A stretch of DNA of 63,893 bases from Pseudomonas lactucae (lineage in GTDB: Bacteria; Pseudomonadota; Gammaproteobacteria; Pseudomonadales; Pseudomonadaceae). The position numbers and the translations under genes are program-made. The stretch covers positions 1 to 63,893 of the forward strand of contig NZ_JAFHKI010000096.1 in NCBI RefSeq assembly GCF_016937615.1. The letters run 5' to 3'. Positions 26,378-35,739 of the stretch are shown here, piece by piece. The first letter of the stretch is position 1, and every line of letters begins with the position of its first letter. The notes under the pieces are model-generated. The model was not told the origin of the DNA. It saw only the letters and a program-made list of their open reading frames with translations, and did no database searches.

Positions 26378-26432
26378 ACGCGGCTCGCCTGAGCCCGTGT
26401 TTTTTATGCTCGGAGATTCTCAGCGACATATG

Positions 26433-26454
26433 TAGCCGCAAGGCTAATTTTTTT
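26433..26454 (+). terminator. Attenuator-like hairpin in the rpsH leader
   Basis: TAGCC pairs with GGCTA around GCAA, then A and seven Ts. The stem is short but the tetraloop and T run are ideal. It lies 20 nt before rpsH and would act on transcripts from the promoter just upstream. Confidence 0.5.
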
Positions 26455-26474
26455 GTATTAGGAGCGTCTAGCCC

Positions 26475-26867
26475 ATGAGTATGCAGGACCCGTTAGCGGA
26501 CATGCTAACTCGTATCCGTAATGCCCAGATGGCTGAAAAGTCCGTCGTAAGCATGCCATCTTCCAAGTTGAAGGTAGCTGTTGCCAAAGTCCTGAAAGAC
26601 GAAGGCTACATTGCGGGTTATCAGATCAGCAGCGAAATCAAGCCACTGCTGTCCATCGAGCTGAAGTACTTCGAAGGCCGTTCGGTCATCGAGGAAGTGA
26701 AGCGCGTTAGCCGTCCAGGCCTGCGTCAGTACAAGTCCGCTGAAGATCTGCCGAAAGTTCGTGGCGGTCTGGGCGTGTCTATCGTCTCCACCAACAAAGG
26801 TGTGATGACGGATCGTGCTGCGCGCGCTGCCGGTGTCGGCGGCGAAGTTCTTTGCACTGTGTTCTAA
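26475..26867 (+). CDS. rpsH: 30S ribosomal protein S8
   Basis: Central-domain 16S-binding protein and, in E. coli, the spc operon repressor. It is 130 aa, start MSMQDPLADMLTRIRNAQMA, with STNKGVMTDRAARAAGVGGE at the end. Confidence 0.97.
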   Translation: MSMQDPLADMLTRIRNAQMAEKSVVSMPSSKLKVAVAKVLKDEGYIAGYQISSEIKPLLSIELKYFEGRSVIEEVKRVSRPGLRQYKSAEDLPKVRGGLGVSIVSTNKGVMTDRAARAAGVGGEVLCTVF

Positions 26868-26879
26868 GGGGGGATAAGC

Positions 26880-27413
26880 ATGTCTCGCGTCGCTAAGAAC
26901 CCCGTTAAGCTGCCAGCCGGTGTCGAAGTCAAATTCGCAGGCCAACAGCTTTCGGTGAAGGGTGCCAAGGGCACTCTTGAACTGAACATCCATTCGTCCG
27001 TTGAGATCGTTGAAGAAGCTGGTGAGCTGCGTTTCGCTGCTCGCAATGGCGATCAACAAACTCGCGCAATGGCCGGTACCACGCGTGCGTTGGTAAACAA
27101 CATGGTCCAAGGCGTAAGCCAAGGCTTCGAGCGTAAGCTCCAGCTGGTCGGTGTTGGTTACAAAGCGCAAGCAAAAGGCACGGTTCTGAACCTTGCCCTT
27201 GGCTTCTCGCACCCAGTGGATTACGAACTGCCGGAAGGCATCACCGCTGAGACCCCTAGCCAAACCGATATCCTGATCAAGGGCATCGATAAGCAGCTGG
27301 TAGGTCAGGTGGCCGCTGAGATCCGCGACTTCCGTCCACCAGAGCCGTACAAAGGCAAAGGTGTGCGCTACGCGGACGAAGTCGTCCGTCGTAAAGAAGC
27401 CAAGAAGAAGTAG
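26880..27413 (+). CDS. rplF: 50S ribosomal protein L6
   Basis: Two-domain protein near the sarcin-ricin loop. It is 177 aa, from MSRVAKNPVKLPAGVEV, with PEPYKGKGVRYADEVVRRKE at the C-terminus. Confidence 0.97.
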   Translation: MSRVAKNPVKLPAGVEVKFAGQQLSVKGAKGTLELNIHSSVEIVEEAGELRFAARNGDQQTRAMAGTTRALVNNMVQGVSQGFERKLQLVGVGYKAQAKGTVLNLALGFSHPVDYELPEGITAETPSQTDILIKGIDKQLVGQVAAEIRDFRPPEPYKGKGVRYADEVVRRKEAKKK

Positions 27414-27423
27414 GGCATAGCAA

Positions 27424-27774
27424 ATGACCGACAAAAAAGTTACTCGACTGCGTCGCGCTCGCAAAGCACGCCTGAAAATGCACGAACTCGAAGTCGTGCG
27501 TCTCTGCGTGTATCGCTCGTCGCAGCACATCTACGCCCAGGTCATCTCGGCCGACGGCAACCAAGTCCTGGCAAGCGCCTCGACTTTGGATAAAGAACTG
27601 CGTGATGGTGCCACCGGCAACATCGACGCGGCCACTAAGGTTGGCCAGCTGGTCGCTACGCGTGCTAAGGCCGCTGGCGTCTCGCAAGTGGCTTTCGACC
27701 GCTCTGGCTTCAAGTACCACGGCCGCGTTAAAGCGCTGGCTGATGCTGCTCGTGAAGCTGGGCTGGAGTTCTAA
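27424..27774 (+). CDS. rplR: 50S ribosomal protein L18
   Basis: 5S rRNA-binding protein, 116 aa. It has RLRRARKARLKMHELEVVRL and the C-terminal FDRSGFKYHGRVKALADAAR. Confidence 0.97.
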   Translation: MTDKKVTRLRRARKARLKMHELEVVRLCVYRSSQHIYAQVISADGNQVLASASTLDKELRDGATGNIDAATKVGQLVATRAKAAGVSQVAFDRSGFKYHGRVKALADAAREAGLEF

Positions 27775-27777
27775 GTT

Positions 27778-28278
27778 ATGTCAAATAACGACCAAAAGCG
27801 CGACGAAGGCTACATTGAGAAGCTGGTTCAAGTTAACCGCGTAGCCAAAACCGTTAAAGGCGGCCGTATCTTCACTTTCACCGCGTTGACCGTGGTAGGT
27901 GATGGTAAAGGGCGTGTTGGCTTCGGCCGTGGCAAGTCACGTGAAGTGCCTGCCGCGATCCAGAAGGCAATGGAAGCTGCTCGTCGCAACATGATCCAGG
28001 TTGATCTGAACGGCACCACTCTGCAGTACGCAATGAAGTCCGCTCACGGCGCTTCGAAGGTGTACATGCAGCCTGCTTCTGAAGGTACCGGTATCATCGC
28101 TGGCGGCGCTATGCGTGCTGTCCTCGAAGTTGCTGGCGTTCAGAACGTTCTGGCCAAGTGCTACGGCTCGACTAACCCGGTAAACGTGGTTCACGCCACT
28201 TTCAAAGGTTTGAAAGCTATGCAATCTCCTGAGTCCATCGCTGCCAAGCGTGGTCTGACTGTCAAGGAGATCTTCTGA
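27778..28278 (+). CDS. rpsE: 30S ribosomal protein S5
   Basis: Fidelity protein; its N-terminal loop is the spectinomycin-resistance site. It is 166 aa, with [20 protein letters not shown] and [20 protein letters not shown], both wild-type in appearance. Confidence 0.97.
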
Positions 28279-28280
28279 TC

Positions 28281-28457
28281 ATGGCTACCGTTAAAGTAAC
28301 GCTGATCAAAAGCATGACCGGCCGCATCCCTAACCACAAATTGTGCGTTAAAGGTCTGGGTCTGCGTCGCATCGGTCACACTGTAGAAGTCCAGGATACT
28401 CCCGAGAATCGCGGGATGATCAACAAGGCTTACTACATGCTGCGTGTAGAGGGTTAA
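28281..28457 (+). CDS. rpmD: 50S ribosomal protein L30
   Basis: A 58-aa protein ([20 protein letters not shown]), of normal length for this small protein. It is packed between rpsE (2-nt gap) and rplO (3-nt gap). It was found by reading the sequence between those genes. Confidence 0.96.
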
Positions 28458-28460
28458 TCG

Positions 28461-28898
28461 ATGAAACTCAATGATCTGAGTCCAGCGCCGGGTTCCCGTC
28501 GCGAAAAGCATCGTCCGGGCCGTGGTATCGGTAGCGGTTTGGGTAAGACTGGTGGCCGTGGCCACAAAGGTCAAACCTCCCGCTCCGGTGGCACCATCGC
28601 TCCAGGCTTTGAAGGCGGTCAACAGCCGCTGCATCGTCGCCTGCCTAAGTTCGGTTTCGTATCCCTGAAAGCCATGGATCGCGCAGAAGTGCGTCTGTCC
28701 GAGCTGGCTAAAGTGGAAGGCGACATCGTTACTGTGCAGACCCTGAAAGATGCCAACGTGATTAACGTCAACGTACAGCGTGTGAAAATCATGCTGTCCG
28801 GTGAAGTGACTCGCGCTGTCACTATCGGCAAGGGAATCGGCGCCACCAAAGGTGCGCGTTCGGCTATCGAAGCAGCTGGCGGCAAGTTCGAGGAATAA
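28461..28898 (+). CDS. rplO: 50S ribosomal protein L15
   Basis: Late-assembly protein running deep into the 50S. It is 145 aa, with the Gly-rich GRGIGSGLGKTGGRGHKGQ loop. The stop abuts the secY start. Confidence 0.97.
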   Translation: MKLNDLSPAPGSRREKHRPGRGIGSGLGKTGGRGHKGQTSRSGGTIAPGFEGGQQPLHRRLPKFGFVSLKAMDRAEVRLSELAKVEGDIVTVQTLKDANVINVNVQRVKIMLSGEVTRAVTIGKGIGATKGARSAIEAAGGKFEE

Positions 28899-30226
28899 AT
28901 GGCTAAGCAAGGTGCTCTCTCAGCGCTCGGCAAAGGCGGTATGTCTGAACTTTGGGCTCGTCTGCGTTTTCTGTTCCTGGCGATTATCGTCTACCGAATA
29001 GGCGCACACATCCCGGTTCCAGGTATCAACCCGGACCGACTCGCAGACCTGTTTCGACAGAATGAGGGGACCATTCTTAGCTTGTTCAACATGTTTTCCG
29101 GCGGCGCGCTGGAGCGGATGAGTATCTTTGCACTGGGGATCATGCCGTACATCTCGGCATCGATCATCATGCAATTGATGACCGCCGTCAGCCCGCAGTT
29201 GGAGCAGTTGAAGAAGGAAGGTGAGGCTGGCCGTCGCAAGATTAGCCAGTACACCCGCTACGGCACTGTCATCCTCGCCCTTGTTCAGGCTATCGGCATG
29301 TCCGTTGGTCTGGCCGGGCAGGGTGTTGCGTTCACTGGTGACTTTGGCTTCCATTTCGTCGCGGTATCCACGTTTGTGCTGGTGCGATGTTCATGATGTG
29401 GCTGGGTGAGCAGATTACTGAACGTGGTGTTGGTAACGGTATCTCGATGTTGATTTTCGCAGGTATCGTCGCCGGTCTTCCGAGAGCAATCGGGCAGTCT
29501 TTCGAGTCTGCACGTCAGGGTGATATCAATATCTTCGCCCTGGTTGCCATCGGTTTGCTGGCAGTAGCGATTATCGGTTTTGTGGTGTTCATTGAGCGTG
29601 GCCAGCGTCGTATTGCTGTTCACTACGCCAAGCGTCAGCAGGGCCGTAAGGTCTTTGCTGCGCAGACCAGCCACTTGCCGCTGAAAGTGAATATGGCCGG
29701 TGTGATTCCGGCAATTTTCGCGAGCAGCATTTTGCTGTTTCCGGCTTCGTTGGGTACCTGGTTTGGTCAGTCTGAAAATATGGGCTGGCTGCAGGACCTC
29801 TCTCAGTCGATCGCTCCTGGTCAGCCGTTGAATATTCTGCTGTTTAGTGCAGGGATTATTTTCTTCTGCTTCTTCTATACGGCGTTGATGTTCAATCCGA
29901 AAGACGTAGCGGAAAACCTGAAGAAGTCCGGTGCCTTTATTCCGGGTATCCGTCCAGGTGAGCAGTCTGCACGCTACATTGATGGCGTTCTGACCCGTTT
30001 GACCCTGTTCGGTGCTCTATATATGACGGCCGTGTGCTTGCTTCCCCAGTTCCTGGTGGTTGCAGCAAACGTTCCGTTCTACCTTGGCGGGACCTCGTTG
30101 CTGATCGTGGTCGTGGTTGTGATGGACTTCATGTCCCAAGTACAATCGCACCTCGTTTCGCACCAGTACGAATCCCTGATGAAGAAAGCCAACCTGAAGG
30201 GCTACGGCAGCGGCATGTTGCGCTGA
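28899..30226 (+). CDS. secY: Preprotein translocase subunit SecY (one-base deletion)
   Basis: Pore subunit of the SecYEG translocon, with ten transmembrane helices expected. As written, the frame breaks at about 29378: the first part ends ...FVLVRCS at 29396 and the second opens [14 protein letters not shown] at 29387. Restoring one G (GTGGCTGG for GTGCTGG) joins them as [16 protein letters not shown] and gives 442 aa, the normal length. SecY is essential, so a sequence error is by far the best explanation. The plug region, cytoplasmic loops and C-terminus ([11 protein letters not shown]) are normal. Confidence 0.95.
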
Positions 30227-30254
30227 GTACCCCATAAGGTTCGAGGAGTTGGTG

Positions 30255-30371
30255 ATGAAAGTTCGTGCATCGGTGAAAAAGCTGTGCCGTAACTGCAAGA
30301 TTATTCGCCGCGAAGGTGTTGTTCGAGTAATTTGCAGCGCGGAACCGCGTCACAAACAGCGCCAAGGCTGA
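30255..30371 (+). CDS. rpmJ: 50S ribosomal protein L36
   Basis: A 38-aa protein ([20 protein letters not shown]) of the zinc-binding type: Cys residues in CRNC and VICS plus a His near the end make the Cys/His zinc site. Last gene of the spc operon. Confidence 0.95.
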
Positions 30372-30386
30372 GTGTGATCCGCTTGA

Positions 30387-30418
30387 AGCCCGGCAGCTAG
30401 TGCGCTGCCGGGTTGATT
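30387..30418 (+). terminator. Terminator at the spc/alpha operon border
   Basis: An 11-bp stem, AGCCCGGCAGC with GCTGCCGGGTT, is followed by a T-rich stretch (GATTATTTGTTATT). The T run is broken, so termination may be partial. Confidence 0.7.
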
Positions 30419-30441
30419 ATTTGTTATTACAGCGATATTAT
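30413..30441 (+). promoter_or_regulatory. Promoter of the alpha operon
   Basis: TTGATT and TATTAT with a 17-nt spacer, starting at the end of the preceding terminator. Confidence 0.65.
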
Positions 30442-30520
30442 CTCGCGCCCTATTTCTTGGCTTCCGGGGCGTAGGTAGCTGTCAATTGGAGTCCCACTGA
30501 ATGGCCCGTATTGCAGGCGT
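30442..30520 (+). promoter_or_regulatory. Alpha operon leader, likely S4-binding region
   Basis: A short GC-rich leader running into the first codons of rpsM. In gammaproteobacteria a pseudoknot here binds ribosomal protein S4 and represses the operon. It is assigned by position; folding has not been computed. Confidence 0.4.
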
Positions 30521-30857
30521 TAACATTCCAGATAACAAGCACACTGTTATCTCGCTGACCTACATCTATGGTGTTGGTCGCACTACTGCGCAGAAAATTT
30601 GCGCAGATACTGGGGTAAACCCAGCCGCAAAGATTAAAGATCTGAGCGACGAGCAGATTGAGCTGTTGCGTGGCGAAGTGGCGAAGTTCACCACTGAAGG
30701 TGACCTGCGTCGCGAAATCAACATGAAAATCAAGCGTTTGATGGACCTCGGTTGCTACCGTGGTCTGCGTCATCGTCGTGGTCTTCCAGTGCGCGGTCAG
30801 CGTACCAAGACTAACGCGCGTACCCGTAAAGGTCCGCGTAAGCCGATCCGCAAGTAA
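30501..30857 (+). CDS. rpsM: 30S ribosomal protein S13
   Basis: 30S head protein forming bridges B1a/b with the 50S. It is 118 aa, from [20 protein letters not shown], with the basic tail [20 protein letters not shown]. Confidence 0.97.
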
Positions 30858-30887
30858 TCGCCCACGCGAATCGACAGGAAAATTATC

Positions 30888-31277
30888 ATGGCAAAACCTG
30901 CTGCTCGTCCTCGTAAAAAAGTTAAAAAGACAGTGGTTGATGGCATCGCCCACATCCATGCGTCTTTTAACAACACAATCGTGACCATCACCGACCGTCA
31001 AGGTAACGCGCTTTCTTGGGCTACCTCCGGTGGTTCGGGTTTCCGCGGTTCCCGCAAGTCCACCCCGTTTGCTGCTCAAGTAGCTGCTGAACGTGCTGGT
31101 CAAGCTGCGCTGGAATACGGCCTGAAAAACCTCGACGTTAACGTCAAAGGTCCAGGTCCAGGTCGTGAGTCTGCTGTCCGTGCTTTGAACGGCTGTGGCT
31201 ATAAGATCGCCAGCATCACCGACGTGACGCCAATCCCGCACAACGGGTGCCGTCCGCCGAAGAAGCGCCGCGTGTAA
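30888..31277 (+). CDS. rpsK: 30S ribosomal protein S11
   Basis: Platform protein near the E-site mRNA. It is 129 aa, with HASFNNTIVTITDRQGNAL and the C-terminal PIPHNGCRPPKKRRV. Confidence 0.97.
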   Translation: MAKPAARPRKKVKKTVVDGIAHIHASFNNTIVTITDRQGNALSWATSGGSGFRGSRKSTPFAAQVAAERAGQAALEYGLKNLDVNVKGPGPGRESAVRALNGCGYKIASITDVTPIPHNGCRPPKKRRV

Positions 31278-31295
31278 TCCAGGAGATTGTAAAGA

Positions 31296-31916
31296 ATGGC
31301 TCGTTACATTGGTCCAAAATGCAAACTCGCTCGTCGCGAAGGCACCGATCTCTTTCTGAAGAGCGGCGTGCGCGCGATCGAATCGAAGTGCAACATTGAA
31401 GCAGCACCTGGTATCCACGGCCAACGCCGCGGTCGCCAGTCCGATTACGGCACCCAACTGCGTGAAAAGCAGAAGGTCCGTCGTATCTACGGCGTTCTCG
31501 AGCGTCAGTTCAGCGGCTACTACAAAGAAGCTGCTGGCAAGAAAGGTGCAACCGGTGAAAACCTGCTGCAACTGCTCGAATGCCGTCTGGACAACGTTGT
31601 ATACCGTATGGGCTTCGGTTCGACTCGTGCCGAATCCCGTCAGCTGGTATCGCACAAGTCGATCAGCGTTAACGGTCAGACCGTAAACGTTCCGTCCTAC
31701 CAGGTTCGTGCTGGTGACGTGGTCGCAGTTCGCGAGAAAGCTAAAAACCAACTTCGCATTGTCCAAGCTCTCGATCTGTGTGCCCAACGTGGCCGCGTAG
31801 AATGGGTAGAAGTAGACACTGAGAAGAAGTCGGGCGTTTTCAAGAACGTTCCAGCTCGCAGTGATCTGTCCGCCGACATCAACGAAAGCCTGATTGTCGA
31901 GCTCTACTCCAAGTAA
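31296..31916 (+). CDS. rpsD: 30S ribosomal protein S4
   Basis: Primary assembly protein and expected alpha-operon repressor. It is 206 aa, with an S4 RNA-binding domain (RLDNVVYRMGFGSTRAESRQ). The zinc-free N-terminus is typical of proteobacteria. Confidence 0.97.
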   Translation: MARYIGPKCKLARREGTDLFLKSGVRAIESKCNIEAAPGIHGQRRGRQSDYGTQLREKQKVRRIYGVLERQFSGYYKEAAGKKGATGENLLQLLECRLDNVVYRMGFGSTRAESRQLVSHKSISVNGQTVNVPSYQVRAGDVVAVREKAKNQLRIVQALDLCAQRGRVEWVEVDTEKKSGVFKNVPARSDLSADINESLIVELYSK

Positions 31917-31938
31917 GGGCTAGAAAATAGGTGCATCC

Positions 31939-32940
31939 ATGCAGATTTCGGTAAATGAGTTCCTGACACCCCGCCACATTGATGTGCAGGTTGTCAGTCC
32001 AACCCGCGCCAAGATCACTCTCGAGCCTCTCGAGCGTGGTTTTGGCCACACCCTGGGCAACGCGCTGCGCCGCATCCTGTTGTCCTCAATGCCCGGCTGT
32101 GCAGTAGTCGAGGCCGAGATTGACGGTGTGCTCCACGAGTACAGCGCCATCGAAGGTGTACAGGAAGACGTAATTGAAATCCTGTTGAACCTTAAAGGTC
32201 TGGCTATCAAGCTGCACGGCCGTGACGAAGTTACGCTGACCTTGTCGAAGAAGGGTTCGGGGGTGGTTACCGCTGCCGATATTCAGCTGGATCATGATGT
32301 CGAGATCGTTAACCCCGATCACGTAATCGCTAACCTGGCGTCTAACGGCGCCCTGAACATGAAGCTCACCGTAGCTCGTGGTCGTGGTTATGAACCGGCC
32401 GACTCGCGTCAGAGCGATGAAGACGAAAGCCGCAGCATTGGTCGCTTGCAGCTTGACTCTTCGTTCAGCCCGGTTCGCCGTATCGCATACGTGGTGGAAA
32501 ACGCCCGTGTCGAACAGCGTACTAACCTGGACAAGCTGGTTATTGATCTGGAAACCAACGGTACTCTGGATCCTGAAGAGGCTATCCGCCGCGCTGCAAC
32601 CATTCTGCAACAGCAGTTGGCTGCGTTCGTCGACCTCAAAGGTGACAGCGAACCAGTGGTAATCGAGCAGGAAGACGAGATCGATCCGATCCTGCTTCGC
32701 CCGGTTGACGATCTGGAACTGACTGTACGTTCGGCTAACTGCCTTAAGGCGGAAAACATTTACTACATCGGCGACCTGATTCAGCGTACCGAAGTAGAAC
32801 TGTTGAAGACTCCGAACCTGGGCAAGAAATCCTTGACTGAAATCAAGGACGTTCTGGCCTCCCGCGGTCTGTCCCTCGGCATGCGCCTCGACAACTGGCC
32901 GCCTGCAAGTCTTAAGAAGGACGACAAGGCGACTGCCTGA
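31939..32940 (+). CDS. rpoA: DNA-directed RNA polymerase subunit alpha
   Basis: Dimer scaffold of RNA polymerase. It is 333 aa, with the N-terminal domain (LERGFGHTLGNALRRILLSS) and the C-terminal domain for UP elements and activators (RSANCLKAENIYYIGDLIQR). Confidence 0.97.
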   Translation: MQISVNEFLTPRHIDVQVVSPTRAKITLEPLERGFGHTLGNALRRILLSSMPGCAVVEAEIDGVLHEYSAIEGVQEDVIEILLNLKGLAIKLHGRDEVTLTLSKKGSGVVTAADIQLDHDVEIVNPDHVIANLASNGALNMKLTVARGRGYEPADSRQSDEDESRSIGRLQLDSSFSPVRRIAYVVENARVEQRTNLDKLVIDLETNGTLDPEEAIRRAATILQQQLAAFVDLKGDSEPVVIEQEDEIDPILLRPVDDLELTVRSANCLKAENIYYIGDLIQRTEVELLKTPNLGKKSLTEIKDVLASRGLSLGMRLDNWPPASLKKDDKATA

Positions 32941-32981
32941 TCGTCGTAATCACCGAACGTGAGTTTGGTAAGGAATGAACC

Positions 32982-33368
32982 ATGCGTCATCGTAAAAGTG
33001 GTCGTCACCTGAGCCGTACCAGCTCGCACCGCAAGGCCATGTTCCAAAACATGGCGGTGTCGCTGTTCGAGCACGAGCTGATCAAAACTACACTGCCGAA
33101 AGCTAAAGAACTGCGTCGCGTTGCTGAGCCGCTGATCACTTTGGCCAAGACAGACAGCCTGGCTAACCGCCGTCTGGCTTTCGACCGTACTCGTTCGAAA
33201 GCTATCGTTGGTAAGCTCTTCAACGACCTGGGCAAGCGTTACGCTACCCGTGAGGGTGGCTACCTGCGCATCCTCAAGTGCGGTTTCCGCGCTGGCGACA
33301 ACGCGCCTATGGCGTACGTCGAGTTGGTTGATCGTGCTACTGCCGGCGAAGCTGTAAGCGCCGAGTAA
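32982..33368 (+). CDS. rplQ: 50S ribosomal protein L17
   Basis: Exit-side 50S protein, 128 aa, from [20 protein letters not shown]. Last gene of the alpha operon, followed by a terminator. Confidence 0.97.
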
Positions 33369-33387
33369 GACGACAAGCTGCAACGAA

Positions 33388-33413
33388 GAACCGGGCCTAG
33401 CGCCCGGTTTTTT
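33388..33413 (+). terminator. Terminator of the alpha operon
   Basis: AACCGGGC pairs with GCCCGGTT, followed by a T run. The remaining roughly 190 nt up to katA hold its promoter region. A possible peroxide-regulator half-site pair, ATAG...CTAT near 33455-33472, is too weak to call. Confidence 0.92.
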
Positions 33414-33607
33414 GTGCGCGTAACAAAAGCGTGATTTGTATAAGCTTCCTCAGATAGGCATCGGCACTATAGGAACTGGGATTGTTGGTAGTTATTTTCT
33501 ATTGAAGCCTGCAATTTAATGAATTTGTAGGCGTCATGTTAATCGTCAATACTCCCCACCAAGCCGATTAGCCGGCAGTTCCAAGCCCGACCTGAGGAAA
33601 ATTGAGC

Positions 33608-35055
33608 ATGAGCCAAAATAAAATCCTTACTACCGCCAGCGGTGCACCCGTTGCGGATAACCAGAATTCCCGTTCCGCCGGTCCGCGCGGCCCCTTGTTG
33701 CTCGACGATTTCCACCTGATCGAGAAGCTGGCCCACTTCAACCGTGAAAATATCCCGGAGCGTCGGGTACACGCCAAAGGCTCGGGTGCCTACGGTACAT
33801 TCACCGTCACCCAAGACATTACCCAGTACACCAGCGCCAAACTGTTTGGCGCTGTTGGCAAACAAACGCCGACCTTCCTGCGGTTCTCCACGGTGGGCGG
33901 TGAGCGCGGTTCGGCGGATACCGAGCGCGACCCACGTGGCTTCGCTTTGAAGTTCTACACCGAAGAGGGTAACTGGGACATCGTGGGTAACAACACACCG
34001 GTGTTCTTCATCCGCGACCCGTTGAAGTTTCCTGATTTCATCCACACCCAAAAGCGTTTGCCGCAAAGCAATCTGAAAAGCGCACAGATGATGTGGGACT
34101 TCTGGTCGCACTCCCCAGAGGCGCTGCACCAGGTCACCATTCTGTTTTCGGATCGTGGCATTCCAGACGGTTATCGTCACATGCACGGCTTCGGTAGCCA
34201 CACTTACAGCCTGATCAATGCCAAGGGCGAGCGTCACTGGGTGAAGTGGCACTACAAGACCAAACAGGGCATCAAGAACCTCGCGCCGGCTGAGGCTGCA
34301 CGTCTTGCGGGTACCGATCCTGATTACGCCCAGCGCGACCTGTTCGGGGCGATCGAGCATGGGGATTTCCCAAAATGGCGCGTCTGCATCCAGATCATGA
34401 CCGAAGCCCAGGCCAACGCTCACTATGAGAACCCTTTCGACGTGACCAAAACCTGGTCGCAGAAGGAATTCCCGTTGATCGAAGTCGGCGAGTTGGAGCT
34501 CAACCGCAACCCGCAAAACTACTTCGCTGAAGTGGAACAAGCTGCATTTGGCCCGAGCAATATGGTTCCTGGCGTGGGTCTGTCGCCTGACCGCATGCTG
34601 CAAGGTCGCGTCTTCGCCTACGCCGATGCCCACCGCTATCGTGTTGGCACCAACCACCAGCAACTGCCGGTGAATGCCCCGCTTAGCCCAGTGAACAGCT
34701 ACCAGCGCGACGGTTCCATGGCATTTGGCAGCAACGGTGGTGCAACGCCCAACTACGAGCCAAACAGCTACGCCGATGCACCGAAGCAAGCTCCACAGTA
34801 TGCCGAGCCTGCCTTGGCCCTGAGCGGCGCCGCTGATCGTTACGATCACCGCGAAGACACTGATTACTACAGCCACGCCGGTGCGCTGTTCCGTCTGATG
34901 AACGATGAGCAGAAAGCCCTGCTCACCAATAACATCGCCGGTGCGATGGGTGGGGTTTCCAGCGATGTGGTCCAGCGTCAGTTGCGCACTTCTACAAGGC
35001 CGATCCTGCGTACGGAGAAGCAATCGCAAAGGCGTTGGGTGTATCGCTTAACTGA
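33608..35055 (+). CDS. katA: Monofunctional catalase KatA (one-base deletion near the 3' end)
   Basis: Heme catalase that removes hydrogen peroxide. It shows the catalytic His region ERRVHAKGSGAYGTF, the distal Asn region FIRDPLKFPDFIHTQKR and the heme-ligand Tyr region RVFAYADAHRYRVG. As written, the frame shifts at about 34987, after VQRQLR. Restoring one C (GCGCCACTTC) gives VQRQLRHFYKADPAYGEAIA and a stop at 35055, for 482 aa, a normal length. Without repair the false frame runs to 35068. The order rplQ-katA-bacterioferritin-uvrA is the same as in P. aeruginosa. The ATG chosen has GAGG upstream; a TTG two codons earlier is possible. Confidence 0.94.
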
Positions 35056-35072
35056 CTCTAAACGATAAGTAG

Positions 35073-35098
35073 AACCGCCCTCATTTGGGCGGTTTTTG
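35073..35098 (+). terminator. Terminator of katA
   Basis: AACCGCCC pairs with GGGCGGTT around TCATTT, then TTT. Confidence 0.9.
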
Positions 35099-35210
35099 CG
35101 TTATTTCAGCTACTTTTCTCCGGAAATGTTCGCTTTTCTGCCGTTAGTCCCGTGACCTCAGAGTCAGCATGGTTCAAACTACAGACTTTCAAGCAGGGAG
35201 ATGTAGGGCG

Positions 35211-35675
35211 ATGCAAGGTCACCCCGACGTAATCGATTACCTCAACACGTTGCTGACGGGCGAACTGGCAGCTCGTGACCAATATTTCATCCATTCGCGT
35301 ATGTACGAAGACTGGGGCTTTACCGAGCTCTACGAGCGTATCAACCACGAAATGGAAGAAGAGGCGCAGCATGCCGATGCGCTGATGCGTCGTATCCTGA
35401 TGCTCGAAGGCACGCCGCGTATGCGTCCCGACGATCTGGATGTGGGCACCACAGTGCCTGACATGCTCGCTGCTGATCTTCGCCTTGAGTACAAGGTACG
35501 TGCCGCACTCTGCAAGGGCATTGAGCTCTGCGAGCAGCACAATGACTATGTCACCCGGGAAATCCTGCGTGTACAGTTGAATGACACCGAAGAAGATCAC
35601 ACTTACTGGCTGGAAAAGCAGTTGGGCCTGATCAAGCTGATTGGTCTGGAGAACTACCTGCAATCGCAGTTCTGA
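35211..35675 (+). CDS. bfr: Bacterioferritin (katA-linked)
   Basis: Iron-storage 24-mer subunit with a diiron ferroxidase site. It is 154 aa from MQGHPDVIDYLNTLLTGELA. Ligand motifs ELAARDQYF, INHEMEEEAQHADAL (with the Met that can bind inter-subunit heme) and DTEEDHTYWLEKQ are present. The long in-frame extension from 35169 is not conserved. In P. aeruginosa the gene next to katA (PA4235, bfrA/ftnA) supplies iron for KatA heme and peroxide resistance; the same link is likely here. Confidence 0.95.
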   Translation: MQGHPDVIDYLNTLLTGELAARDQYFIHSRMYEDWGFTELYERINHEMEEEAQHADALMRRILMLEGTPRMRPDDLDVGTTVPDMLAADLRLEYKVRAALCKGIELCEQHNDYVTREILRVQLNDTEEDHTYWLEKQLGLIKLIGLENYLQSQF

Positions 35676-35687
35676 CCACCCGCTACG

Positions 35688-35726
35688 AAAAAGCCCCTGT
35701 CGCCGTGAGGTGACAGGGGCTTTTTC
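35688..35726. terminator. Bidirectional terminator between bacterioferritin and uvrA
   Basis: AAAAAGCCCCTGTC and GACAGGGGCTTTTT form a long stem with an A run on one side and a T run on the other. It therefore ends both the + strand bfr and the - strand uvrA transcripts. Confidence 0.93.
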
Positions 35727-35739
35727 ATGGGCCTGGGAA

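Noticed and set aside
29378..29390. Programmed frameshifting in secY and the other six genes
   Set aside because: No slippery heptamers or downstream structures are seen; homologues are read in one frame; the same G/C-run loss occurs in unrelated genes.
33450..33500. OxyR binding site upstream of katA
   Set aside because: Only scattered ATAG and CTAT tetramers are seen; the spacing does not fit the four-element pattern well enough to call.
35106..35739. UvrA as a 1247-aa protein with a long extra C-terminus
   Set aside because: The extension is read through a bidirectional terminator and antisense to bacterioferritin. One restored base gives the normal 944-aa end.
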